From Dyadobacter sp. SG02 (lineage in GTDB: Bacteria; Bacteroidota; Bacteroidia; Cytophagales; Spirosomataceae): DNA of 64,000 nt. The first letter of the stretch is position 1, and the number at the start of each line of letters is the position of its first letter. The position numbers were made by a program, and so were the translations under genes. Shown here one piece after another: positions 39,185 through 46,965 of the stretch. The stretch covers positions 620,001-684,000 of the forward strand of contig NZ_FNYL01000002.1 in the NCBI RefSeq assembly GCF_900109045.1, given 5' to 3'. The notes under the pieces were generated by a model. That model made no database searches, was not told where the DNA came from, and worked only from the letters and a program-made list of their open reading frames with translations.

Positions 39185-42100
39185 ATGATGAGGTTAAGGA
39201 CGGTGCTCCTGTTGATAATAGTTTTGTGTTCCTCCGTAATGGTGTGGGGGCAGCGGCTGGCGGACCAGCGGCTGGACCGCCAGCGATTTATCTTCAACAA
39301 GCTGAATGCGGAAAATGGATTGTCGCAGAACTCGGTGCTGACCATCGTGCAGGACAGTACCGGATATATCTGGCTGGGGACAAGCTACGGGCTGAACCGC
39401 TTCGATGGCCGTAGCTTTAAAATCTACCAGAACGAGCCCTCCAACCCGGGTTCTCTGAGCGGGAACTACCTGCTTTCTTCCCTGAGCGATTCGAAAAATA
39501 CATTATGGTTTGGAACGAGCCATGGCCTGAACCGCTATTTGCCGGAAACGGACTCGTTCGAATCTGTACTGGCGGGGAAGCCTGGGGAGGCAGGCAAGCT
39601 GAGCAGCAATACCGTGAATTGCATTTTCGAGGATAGCCGCGGGATGGTGTGGGTAGGAACGGGCCATGGCCTCAACCTGCTTACCGACCGGAGTAGTTTT
39701 CGTTTCAAACAGTATTTTGCCCAAAAAGGGAAACCCTCGCTGTCGGGCGATGATATACGTTACATTTTCGAAGACTCGCAACGGAGGCTTTGGGTGGCCA
39801 CGGCGTCGGGGCTTACCTGCATGGAATTTGGGCGGAAAGGTATCCGTTTTGAAGTTTACACCGTGGCAAACGGGCTAAGCGACAATTTTGTTACCACCGT
39901 TGCCGAAGATCAACAGCATAACATCTGGATCGGGACGAAGAATGGCGGGCTGAATGTGTTGGACCATGCGACGGGGGCAATCGGGCATTATAAAAAAGGA
40001 TCGGGTAGTAATGGGTTGATCCACAACAATATCCGCAAAATATTCGCAGATAAGTCCGGCAAGCTCTGGAGCGCGACGCTGGAAGGGCTCAGCATTCTGG
40101 ACCCTGTTACGCGCGCCTTCACGACCTACCAGCATGAGCCCGAAAACCCGACGAGTCTCAGCCAGAATTCGTTATACGATATTTTTCAGGACGCCAGCGG
40201 CTCGGTGTGGCTCGGTACTTATTACAATGGCGTGAACATCGTGTATTCGCACGAAACGCCTTTCAGGGTGTACCAGGCCGGAAAATCGAAATACAGCATT
40301 AACCACAATGTCGTGAGTGCGGTGGTGAAGGACAAAACGGGTAACCTGTGGATCGGCACGGAAGGGGGCGGTTTCGATTACCTCGACGTACGTACCGGCG
40401 CCGTCCGGAATTTCAGGAGCGGATCGAGCGCGACACCCGGTATGGCATCGAACCTCGTGAAAGCGATTGTGCAGGACCGGAAGGGGGATTTATGGGTTGG
40501 TACGCACCTGGGCGGTTTGAATTATTACAATGCCGGACGGTTCCGTACATTCCGGAACAACCCGGGCAACCCGGCATCGCTCAGTTCCGACAATGTCAGC
40601 GCGGTTTTCGAAGACAGCCGTGGCAGGTTATGGGTCGGTACCGATCAGCAAGGCGTCGATTTACTCGATAAGCGGACCGGAACTTTCACGCATTTCAATG
40701 TGGGTACGAAGCCACCGTTCAAGCTGAGCGGCAATTTTACGCGGAATTTTTACGAAGATTCCCGGCGTAACCTGTGGATCGGGACGACAGAGGGACTGAA
40801 TGTCCTCCGAAGCGATTCCGGCGGTATTGAATGGATCAAACCCCGTGACGAAACACAGGTGAAGCGGTTCCCGCGTATCATCAACTGCGTGCGGGAAGAT
40901 GCCCGCGGAACCATCTGGATCGGCTCCTATTACGGCGGGCTCACGCGCTACGACCGCGCCAGCAATACGTTTATCAATTTCACCCGCAAAGACGGGCTCC
41001 CGAACGACAACGTGCTCGGCATTCTCGACGACGAGCGCGGTAACCTCTGGATCAGCACTTCCAACGGCCTGTCCCGGTTCGATACCGGCAAGCGCAGTTT
41101 CAAGAATTACACCGTAGCCGACGGCCTTCCGGGCAATGAATTCATTCCCAATACCCATTACAAAGATGCGTCGGGTGAAATGTTCTTCGGCGGGCTCAAC
41201 GGGCTGGTCAGTTTTTGGCCTAATACCATCGAAACCAATGACTTTGCCGCACCGGTGGTGTTTACGGGATTGAAGTTGTTCAATAACCCCGTGCGTATCG
41301 GAGGGCCCGACGACCTCTTGCAAAAGGATATTAGTCTTACAAACGAGATCGTATTTACACACGCTCAGAACATTTTTACCATCGATTTTGCCTTGCTCAA
41401 CTACATTAAGCCCGAAAAGAATGCGTACGCCTACCGGCTGGAAGGGTTTGAGAAGGATTGGAATTATGTCAAAACCTCGTCGGCTACCTACACCAACCTG
41501 CCGCCGGGGACCTACATTTTTGAGGTGAAAGGGGCTAATAACGACGGTATTTGGAGTAAATCGCCGGCCCGGATTACCATTTGTGTATTGCCGCCCCTCT
41601 GGAAAACCTGGTGGGCTTATTGCCTGTATGTGATCGCTGCGCTTGCGGCGGTGCTGTTTGTGACCCGGTATTTCTACATGACGGCGCTTTTCAAGCGGGA
41701 GCACGAGCTGCACCAGACCAAACTGAATTTTTTTACCAATGTATCCCACGAAATCCGCACGCACCTCACGCTCATACAGGGGCCCGTGGAGGGGCTCATG
41801 CTCGCACGCCCGTATGACGAGGACGTGCAATCGCACCTCTCGCTGGTGCGTAAGAATGCCGGTCGGCTGCTCCGGCTGGTGAGCGAGCTGATGGATTTTC
41901 GAAAGGCCGAGACCAACCACCTCGCGTTGCATGTGACGCCCAACGACTTGCTACCGTTCCTGCGCGGCGTGTTCCGCGATTTCAGTTACGTTTCCCAACG
42001 CCGGAACATCGAATCGGTATTCGAATGCGATGCCGGGGACATTCGGCTTTACTTCGACGCGGGACAAATGGAGAAGGTGATTTTCAACCTGCTCAGCAAT

Positions 42101-43267
42101 GCCTACAAGTTTACACACGACGGCGGCAAGGTTTCCCTGAAAGTGTCGGAGCATGACGGCTTTGTGCAAATCCGGATAGAAGACGACGGCATCGGCATTG
42201 CGCCGCAGTACCTGGGCAAGTTGTTTGCCAATTTTTTCCAGATCTACGACCATGGCAAGCAGAATACCGGTTACGGCGTCGGGCTGGCGCTTTCAAAAAG
42301 CATTGTGGAACTTCACCAGGGGGAACTGACCGTGGAAAGCGCCGTGGAGCAACAGCACCGGAAGGGCAGGACCTGCTTCACGATCAAATTATTGAAGGGA
42401 AGCAAGCATTTCGCGGCGGAACAACTGGAAACGCCGGTAAGCCTTGCTGAGGAGGAGGGTTATCTGGCGGCAGAAACGGAGCTATTACCGGCGCCCGATC
42501 CGCTGGCGGGCGAGGATAGGCCCGTGGTGCTGCTCGTGGAAGACAATGAAGAAGTGCGGACGTTTATCGCAGGAGCGTTGGGCGACCGGTACCGCATTGT
42601 GCAGGCCGAAAACGGCGAACAAGGCTGGGGTATGGCTACGGAATGCATTCCCGAGCTGATCATTAGTGACGTGATGATGGCCGAAATGGACGGGCTTGCA
42701 TTGTGTACGAAATTGAAAACGGATGAACGCACAAGCCACATCCCGGTGATCCTGCTCACTGCCAAAGTCTCTCTGAACCACCAGCTTAGCGGATTGAAAA
42801 CCGGTGCGGACGCCTATATTTCCAAGCCGTTCAGCATTCAGTTATTGGAACTGAACGTGCGGAACCTGCTGGCATCCAGGAAGTTGATGCAGCAGAAATA
42901 CAGCCGCCAGATCACCTTGCAGCCGCAGAATGTCGTGATCGAATCCGTGGACGAGCAATTCCTGGCGCGGATCGTCGCTATCACGGAAGAACTGATGGAT
43001 AACCCTGACTTTGGCGTGCCGATGCTGGCCGAAAAGATCGGGATGAGCCAGTCGGTACTTTACAAGAAACTCAAAGCGGTAACGGATCTGTCGGTCAATG
43101 ATTTCCTCAAATCGATCCGCCTCAAAAGGGCTGCGCAGCTTCTACGGCAGCAGAAAATGACTATTTATGAAGTCGCCTACGCGGTTGGCTACGACGACCG
43201 CAAGTATTTCAGCAAGGAATTCAAAAAGCAGTTTGGCAAAACACCGAGCGAGTATGCGGTAAGGTGA
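39185..43267 (+). CDS. Hybrid two-component system regulator (HTCS) of the PL8 locus
   Basis: A 1360-residue one-protein two-component system. Signal peptide (1-23), a large periplasmic sensor of reg_prop propeller repeats (motifs such as IWLGTSYGLNRFDG, LWIGTEGGGFDYLD) and a Y_Y_Y domain (about 690-780; YRLEGFEKDWNYV), one membrane helix (about 795-820), HisKA with His855, HATPase (DDGIGIA, GYGVGLALSK), a receiver with Asp1162 (LIISDVMMAEMDG) and an AraC DNA-binding domain at the end (IYEVAYAVGYDDRKYFSKEF). The kinase motif reads HEIRTHLTLI where the family has a Pro in place of the second His. HTCS proteins sense oligosaccharides and activate the adjacent susCD genes. Confidence 0.95.
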   Translation: MMRLRTVLLLIIVLCSSVMVWGQRLADQRLDRQRFIFNKLNAENGLSQNSVLTIVQDSTGYIWLGTSYGLNRFDGRSFKIYQNEPSNPGSLSGNYLLSSLSDSKNTLWFGTSHGLNRYLPETDSFESVLAGKPGEAGKLSSNTVNCIFEDSRGMVWVGTGHGLNLLTDRSSFRFKQYFAQKGKPSLSGDDIRYIFEDSQRRLWVATASGLTCMEFGRKGIRFEVYTVANGLSDNFVTTVAEDQQHNIWIGTKNGGLNVLDHATGAIGHYKKGSGSNGLIHNNIRKIFADKSGKLWSATLEGLSILDPVTRAFTTYQHEPENPTSLSQNSLYDIFQDASGSVWLGTYYNGVNIVYSHETPFRVYQAGKSKYSINHNVVSAVVKDKTGNLWIGTEGGGFDYLDVRTGAVRNFRSGSSATPGMASNLVKAIVQDRKGDLWVGTHLGGLNYYNAGRFRTFRNNPGNPASLSSDNVSAVFEDSRGRLWVGTDQQGVDLLDKRTGTFTHFNVGTKPPFKLSGNFTRNFYEDSRRNLWIGTTEGLNVLRSDSGGIEWIKPRDETQVKRFPRIINCVREDARGTIWIGSYYGGLTRYDRASNTFINFTRKDGLPNDNVLGILDDERGNLWISTSNGLSRFDTGKRSFKNYTVADGLPGNEFIPNTHYKDASGEMFFGGLNGLVSFWPNTIETNDFAAPVVFTGLKLFNNPVRIGGPDDLLQKDISLTNEIVFTHAQNIFTIDFALLNYIKPEKNAYAYRLEGFEKDWNYVKTSSATYTNLPPGTYIFEVKGANNDGIWSKSPARITICVLPPLWKTWWAYCLYVIAALAAVLFVTRYFYMTALFKREHELHQTKLNFFTNVSHEIRTHLTLIQGPVEGLMLARPYDEDVQSHLSLVRKNAGRLLRLVSELMDFRKAETNHLALHVTPNDLLPFLRGVFRDFSYVSQRRNIESVFECDAGDIRLYFDAGQMEKVIFNLLSNAYKFTHDGGKVSLKVSEHDGFVQIRIEDDGIGIAPQYLGKLFANFFQIYDHGKQNTGYGVGLALSKSIVELHQGELTVESAVEQQHRKGRTCFTIKLLKGSKHFAAEQLETPVSLAEEEGYLAAETELLPAPDPLAGEDRPVVLLVEDNEEVRTFIAGALGDRYRIVQAENGEQGWGMATECIPELIISDVMMAEMDGLALCTKLKTDERTSHIPVILLTAKVSLNHQLSGLKTGADAYISKPFSIQLLELNVRNLLASRKLMQQKYSRQITLQPQNVVIESVDEQFLARIVAITEELMDNPDFGVPMLAEKIGMSQSVLYKKLKAVTDLSVNDFLKSIRLKRAAQLLRQQKMTIYEVAYAVGYDDRKYFSKEFKKQFGKTPSEYAVR

Positions 43268-43294
43268 TAACAGGCGGCCCTTCCCCCCAAGTGT

Positions 43295-43306
43295 AAACAC
43301 GTGTTT
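43295..43306. other. 12-bp perfect palindrome upstream of the unknown paralogue pair
   Basis: AAACACGTGTTT is a perfect inverted repeat followed by TTC and then a related AACAGGTGTTT. It lies 28 bp after the HTCS stop and 73 bp before the next ATG, so it could be a regulator site or part of a weak terminator. Confidence 0.3.
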
Positions 43307-43378
43307 TTCAAAACAGGTGTTTGTAGTCGTTTTTGAAGAATTATTTCTACGAACCTTTGTCAGGCAAAAGCTTTTGTA

Positions 43379-44689
43379 ATGTGGAGCTCAGCAACCACTT
43401 TAAAAAACGGGCTTACCTGTAAAGGCATTATTACGGGGACGGATCCTGCACGTCTTACAACAGGGGATTATTCATACGTCACAATGAGCGATTTTCTAGA
43501 CCTACAAAACGGCTGGTACAACGGGCTGATCCAGGGATTGGGCCAAAGCCAGGATTCTTTTCAGATTATCCAGCCAGCACCGCCGATTGCCAGCGGTACT
43601 GCCGCGAACCCGACTTTCTGGGCTTACTACAACAATATCCCCCCGAAAACTTTGACCGCCCAGTTTGTAGCCAGCGGCGGTAACCAGTTCTATAACAATT
43701 ACCGTGGCTTGCTTTCGGCTTTGGTTCCCACCCGGACAATCGATGTGAAAAAGGACATCGGAGCGGAAAACTATGCCGCCTGGCATGCTTACGTACAAAC
43801 ACAGTCGGGGGTGACCATGAACCAGATGCCGACGATGTTCAGAAACTGGGCGATGTTCAACGCGCCGGAGGTGGCCAATATCGGTTCTTCCGATTATGCA
43901 GCCATTCTGCTCGACCCGATCGCTACCGCACAGAACGAGCTTACATTAGTGTATACCACCGAAAAGGGCCTGCCCGCCAACTTCGACTGGCAACTGAACT
44001 ACGCCGACCTGGTAACCCAATTAGCCAGCTCCCCTTCACGCTCGTTCAACTTCAATAGCGGTACGATGAACAAAAATGTGAGCAGCTCGTGGGCAGGCGG
44101 CTCGAAATCGGGCTTCTTTGGATTGTGGGGCGGCAGTAGCTCCACATCGTCGCTCAGCGAACAATTTGCTTCCAGCAATATCACCGTCAGCGCCAGTTTC
44201 GAACACGTCCTCGTGCTGGCCAATACGCCGGGCGCATGGTATTATTCTTCGGCCATGGGCCTGGCATTCGCCAACCAAACCGGTAACCCGTGGAGCGATC
44301 AGTCGTCGATCAACTGGAACAATACGTTTGGCCCGAACGGTAACATGCAGTATTTCGGCGCCAACGTGATCGTGGCGTCGGGTATGTCTATTACCGTTAC
44401 CTCCAATGCCAAGTATTCTTCTGTGGATCAGCAGACGATCACGACCAGCGGTTCGTCCGGTTTCTGGCCATTCTATTCGAACGATAGTGGCAGTTCGTCT
44501 TCCAACCGTGTTGAATTTAACCAGGAAGGCAATATGACCATCACGACCAGCAGCATTCCGGGTGTTCCCATTGTGCTGGGTGTGAATGTATTGTCGGCAG
44601 GTGAATTTGTCGGCCACTCTACGGATCTTGGCGTTTCACTTTTCGAATCCGCCAAAGCGTTCATTCCGAACAGCCTCGCGACCGCGTAG
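43379..44689 (+). CDS. Unknown protein, tandem paralogue 1
   Basis: A 436-residue protein with no signal peptide and no predicted membrane helix, rich in Ser, Asn and Gly. It shares a clear pattern with the next gene: a WYN segment near the start (NGWYNGLIQGLG), DIGAENYAAWHAYVQT, the near-identical block WAMFNAPEVANIGSSD, FNFNSGTMNKNVSSSW, FASSNITVSASFEHV, TPGAWYYSS and, near the end, GVPIVLGVNVLSAGEF. The Ser-rich stretch around 240-265 (SSSTSSLSEQFASS) is unusual for the neighbourhood. The fold looks beta-rich in its second half. I recognise no family. An alternative start at 43484 would remove a 35-residue N-terminal part absent from the paralogue. Confidence 0.75.
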   Translation: MWSSATTLKNGLTCKGIITGTDPARLTTGDYSYVTMSDFLDLQNGWYNGLIQGLGQSQDSFQIIQPAPPIASGTAANPTFWAYYNNIPPKTLTAQFVASGGNQFYNNYRGLLSALVPTRTIDVKKDIGAENYAAWHAYVQTQSGVTMNQMPTMFRNWAMFNAPEVANIGSSDYAAILLDPIATAQNELTLVYTTEKGLPANFDWQLNYADLVTQLASSPSRSFNFNSGTMNKNVSSSWAGGSKSGFFGLWGGSSSTSSLSEQFASSNITVSASFEHVLVLANTPGAWYYSSAMGLAFANQTGNPWSDQSSINWNNTFGPNGNMQYFGANVIVASGMSITVTSNAKYSSVDQQTITTSGSSGFWPFYSNDSGSSSSNRVEFNQEGNMTITTSSIPGVPIVLGVNVLSAGEFVGHSTDLGVSLFESAKAFIPNSLATA

Positions 44690-44701
44690 TGTTTTCTTCG
44701 G

Positions 44702-44731
44702 GAAGGCCGGGTAACACCGGCCTTCTTTTTT
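44702..44731 (+). terminator. Intrinsic terminator between the unknown paralogues
   Basis: GAAGGCCGG (44702-44710) pairs perfectly with CCGGCCTTC (44717-44725) and is followed by six T residues. It sits right after the first paralogue's stop and before the ATG of the second. Confidence 0.85.
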
Positions 44732-44775
44732 CTGATTTTACCCGTGTGTGCGGAAACCATCTTTCAGGAAGCAAA

Positions 44776-45903
44776 ATGATCACTACCTACGATACTCCTA
44801 CCGAGGCGATGACGGCCATTACCGACGGGTGGTACAACCAGCTGGCCGCCAGCCTGAACCTGTCGAACCTGCATTTCCAGTTGCTGCAACCGCCCGCAGT
44901 GCCCACGAGTGACCAGGGCCTTTGGGATTGTTTCAATGTAATTCCGCCTGTGACGCTCAAATACAACCGCTGGATTTATCAGCAGCCTACGTTTTTCAGT
45001 CAGTATGCGGCGGTGGTCAATGGGCTTTCATTCCCCGAAAGCGCTTTTGTGAAGGACATCGGTGCGGAGACTTATGTAGCGTGGCAGGCTTACTTAAAGA
45101 CGATCACGCCACCCCCGCCCACCAATACCTTGCCGACCGTCTGGCTTCAATGGGCGCTGGTAAATGCGCCTGAGGTAGCCAACATCGGGCGCTCCGACCT
45201 TTCCACACAGCTGCTGATCCAGAGCGCGCAGGCTGTTTTGGAACCCTATGAAGGACCCAATGCGAAACCTGCCGATTTCTCGCCTTCGCTTTCGGACCTC
45301 AAAAATACCCTGAAGGCTTCTTCGGGAACGAGTTTCTCGTTTAACTCCGCCCACGACGACCCGGATGTTTCCGATTCCTGGGTGCCCGGCGACGATCCCA
45401 ACTATTTCGGAATGTGGACAGGCAGCTCGGCCGCATTTCATGTGAGCAGGAAGTTTGCATCCAGCAACGTCACCGTGTCCGTCGAATTCGATCATTTCGC
45501 AACGGTTGCCGTCACGCCGGGGCCGTGGTACAATTCCTCGTCGCTGCACCAGGCATGGGCGTCGCCATCCACTCCGCCGTGGATCGACAGCGCTGACTGG
45601 CAGACCTATTTCGGAACTACCGGAAGCTTTACCCACGCCGTAGGTTCTCTACTCGCCGCCGATGGCATTACCCTTACCCTCACGTCGGACGCCAGCTTTA
45701 CCGCAGCGGAGCAGTTGATCATCAAAGGCCTGGTAGCCATGGGCGACTGGCCTGTTTACTGCCCGATATCATCCTCCGTACTTTCCAACAGCATTACCAT
45801 AGCTCCCGGATCGACGACAATCCGTTTCAAATCCGCTCCGGGAAACCCGGTTGTGTTGGGTTTCAATGTCTTTGATATCCGGAGTTACGCCGGAGCCGGT
45901 TGA
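44776..45903 (+). CDS. Unknown protein, tandem paralogue 2
   Basis: A 375-residue protein without signal peptide. ATG at 44776 (MITTYDTPTEAMTA) is chosen because the longer frame to 44689 would run through a terminator hairpin. Shared landmarks with the first paralogue are DGWYNQLAASLNLSN, DIGAETYVAWQAYLKT, WALVNAPEVANIGRSD, FASSNVTVSVEFDHFATV, TPGPWYNSS, and the ending NPVVLGFNVFDIRSYAG. Overall identity looks moderate, so the duplication is old. It carries its own terminator. Function unknown. Confidence 0.75.
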   Translation: MITTYDTPTEAMTAITDGWYNQLAASLNLSNLHFQLLQPPAVPTSDQGLWDCFNVIPPVTLKYNRWIYQQPTFFSQYAAVVNGLSFPESAFVKDIGAETYVAWQAYLKTITPPPPTNTLPTVWLQWALVNAPEVANIGRSDLSTQLLIQSAQAVLEPYEGPNAKPADFSPSLSDLKNTLKASSGTSFSFNSAHDDPDVSDSWVPGDDPNYFGMWTGSSAAFHVSRKFASSNVTVSVEFDHFATVAVTPGPWYNSSSLHQAWASPSTPPWIDSADWQTYFGTTGSFTHAVGSLLAADGITLTLTSDASFTAAEQLIIKGLVAMGDWPVYCPISSSVLSNSITIAPGSTTIRFKSAPGNPVVLGFNVFDIRSYAGAG

Positions 45904-45925
45904 GTAAACCGGTATAATTTAATGT

Positions 45926-45964
45926 AAAGGGTCTGTAAATCTTGGGTTTACGAACCCTTTTTTT
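45926..45964 (+). terminator. Intrinsic terminator after the second unknown paralogue
   Basis: AAAGGGT-N2-GTAAA (from 45926) pairs with TTTAC-N2-ACCCTTT and runs into seven T residues. It ends 61 bp after the stop. Confidence 0.75.
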
Positions 45965-46267
45965 GTGCGTGGGAGGCTTTTTAGATATTATACCCAAATT
46001 GATATAGCGAATTATTTTTATTGTTAAATAGTATTAATTCTATTTAATAGACCTTAGTGCATAAAAACTATTTCGCATACCAAAAAATTGAAACATCCCG
46101 TCGGTGGTAGGTTTGTTCTGTTTCAATCTCAACCCAGGTTCACAAACGGAGCATTCACAAGACAACCGGCGGAAAAACGGAAACCGTTTTGGTTTAAACT
46201 GGAACTAAAAATTTCCGAATTATTACTACAATTGCGTGTTATTTTACAGCCCAAACCACCACAATAC
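45965..46267. other. AT-rich gap upstream of the LuxR-type regulator
   Basis: With the terminator, the stretch 45904-46267 is the longest gene-free stretch of the window. It is AT-rich (for example TTGTTAAATAGTATTAATTC) with no supported gene, RNA or repeat. A frame continuing upstream of the next gene to TTG 46088 has atypical composition and is not counted as coding. Confidence 0.5.
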
Positions 46268-46906
46268 ATGCAGGTCATGAACATCCTCGTCGTTGAAGAT
46301 CACTTTTTGGTTCGGATGAGTATGAAAATCGTATTACAGGAACTTTACAGTCAGGCCAGTATTTCCGAATCGGAAAGTTTCGACCACGCCATTGCCACTA
46401 TGCGCGGCAATCCGTACGACCTGATCCTGCTCGATATCGAACTTCCGGGAGGACAAGGCACGGGGATGATCGGCCGCATCCGCCAGTTCCAGCCGGATGC
46501 GCCTATTCTGGTTTGTTCCGCCGCCGACGAGCAAAAGAACGCGCTGGCATTTATCGCCGCCGGGGCAAACGGCTTTCTTTCCAAAACTGCCGAAAAAAGC
46601 GAGACGGTCAAAGCCATTGTGACGGTCGTCAAAAAAAGCCGCTACGTGAGCCCGGCCATACAGGAGCGGTTGCTCGACGTGGCCACCTTCGGTAAACAGA
46701 ACCGGAAGCGCCCGGTCGGGATCAAAAGCCTTTCGGGGCGTGAAAGGGAAATTACCGATCTGCTGGTTGCCGGTAAATGGGTAAAGGAAATAGCCGCCCA
46801 ACTCGATATTCAGTCCAACACCGTGAGTACCTACAAAGCCCGGATTTTTGAAAAACTGGGTGTAGATAATGTGATCGACCTGGCGAAAAAGCTGCGGGAG
46901 GAGTAG
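46268..46906 (+). CDS. LuxR/NarL-family response regulator
   Basis: A 212-residue regulator: receiver domain with phospho-acceptor Asp56 in LILLDIELPGGQG, a Lys in GFLSKTAEKSE, and a C-terminal LuxR helix-turn-helix (about 145-208; SLSGREREITDLLVAGKWVKEIAAQL). ATG 46268 (or 46277) begins just before MNILVVEDHF; upstream in-frame sequence is not receiver-like. It is convergent with a large reg_prop kinase, with only a 57-bp repeat-filled gap between the stops, and is the obvious candidate partner for it. Confidence 0.92.
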   Translation: MQVMNILVVEDHFLVRMSMKIVLQELYSQASISESESFDHAIATMRGNPYDLILLDIELPGGQGTGMIGRIRQFQPDAPILVCSAADEQKNALAFIAAGANGFLSKTAEKSETVKAIVTVVKKSRYVSPAIQERLLDVATFGKQNRKRPVGIKSLSGREREITDLLVAGKWVKEIAAQLDIQSNTVSTYKARIFEKLGVDNVIDLAKKLREE

Positions 46907-46907
46907 T

Positions 46908-46965
46908 TTCGGGAGTCGTCGCTCCGGGAGTCGCACTCCGGGAGCCGCCGTCCGGGGAGCCGATC
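46908..46965 (+). repeat. 14-15-bp tandem repeat, locus C (intergenic)
   Basis: Four units (TTCGGGAGTCGTCGC, TCCGGGAGTCGCAC, TCCGGGAGCCGCCG, TCCGGGGAGCCGATC) fill the whole gap between convergent stop codons. The 15-mer CTCCGGGAGCCGCCG (46936-46950) is identical, inverted, to one inside the MEKHLA gene. Confidence 0.75.

Noticed and set aside
44689..44775. Extension of the second unknown paralogue to 44689
   Set aside because: It would translate through a strong intrinsic terminator and has no match in the first paralogue.
46088..46267. 60-residue N-terminal extension of the LuxR-type regulator
   Set aside because: It begins with TTG, its composition differs, and receiver domains start immediately at the chosen ATG.
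46908..46965. CRISPR array
   Set aside because: Units are directly adjacent 14-15 bp repeats with no unique spacers, and no cas genes are present.
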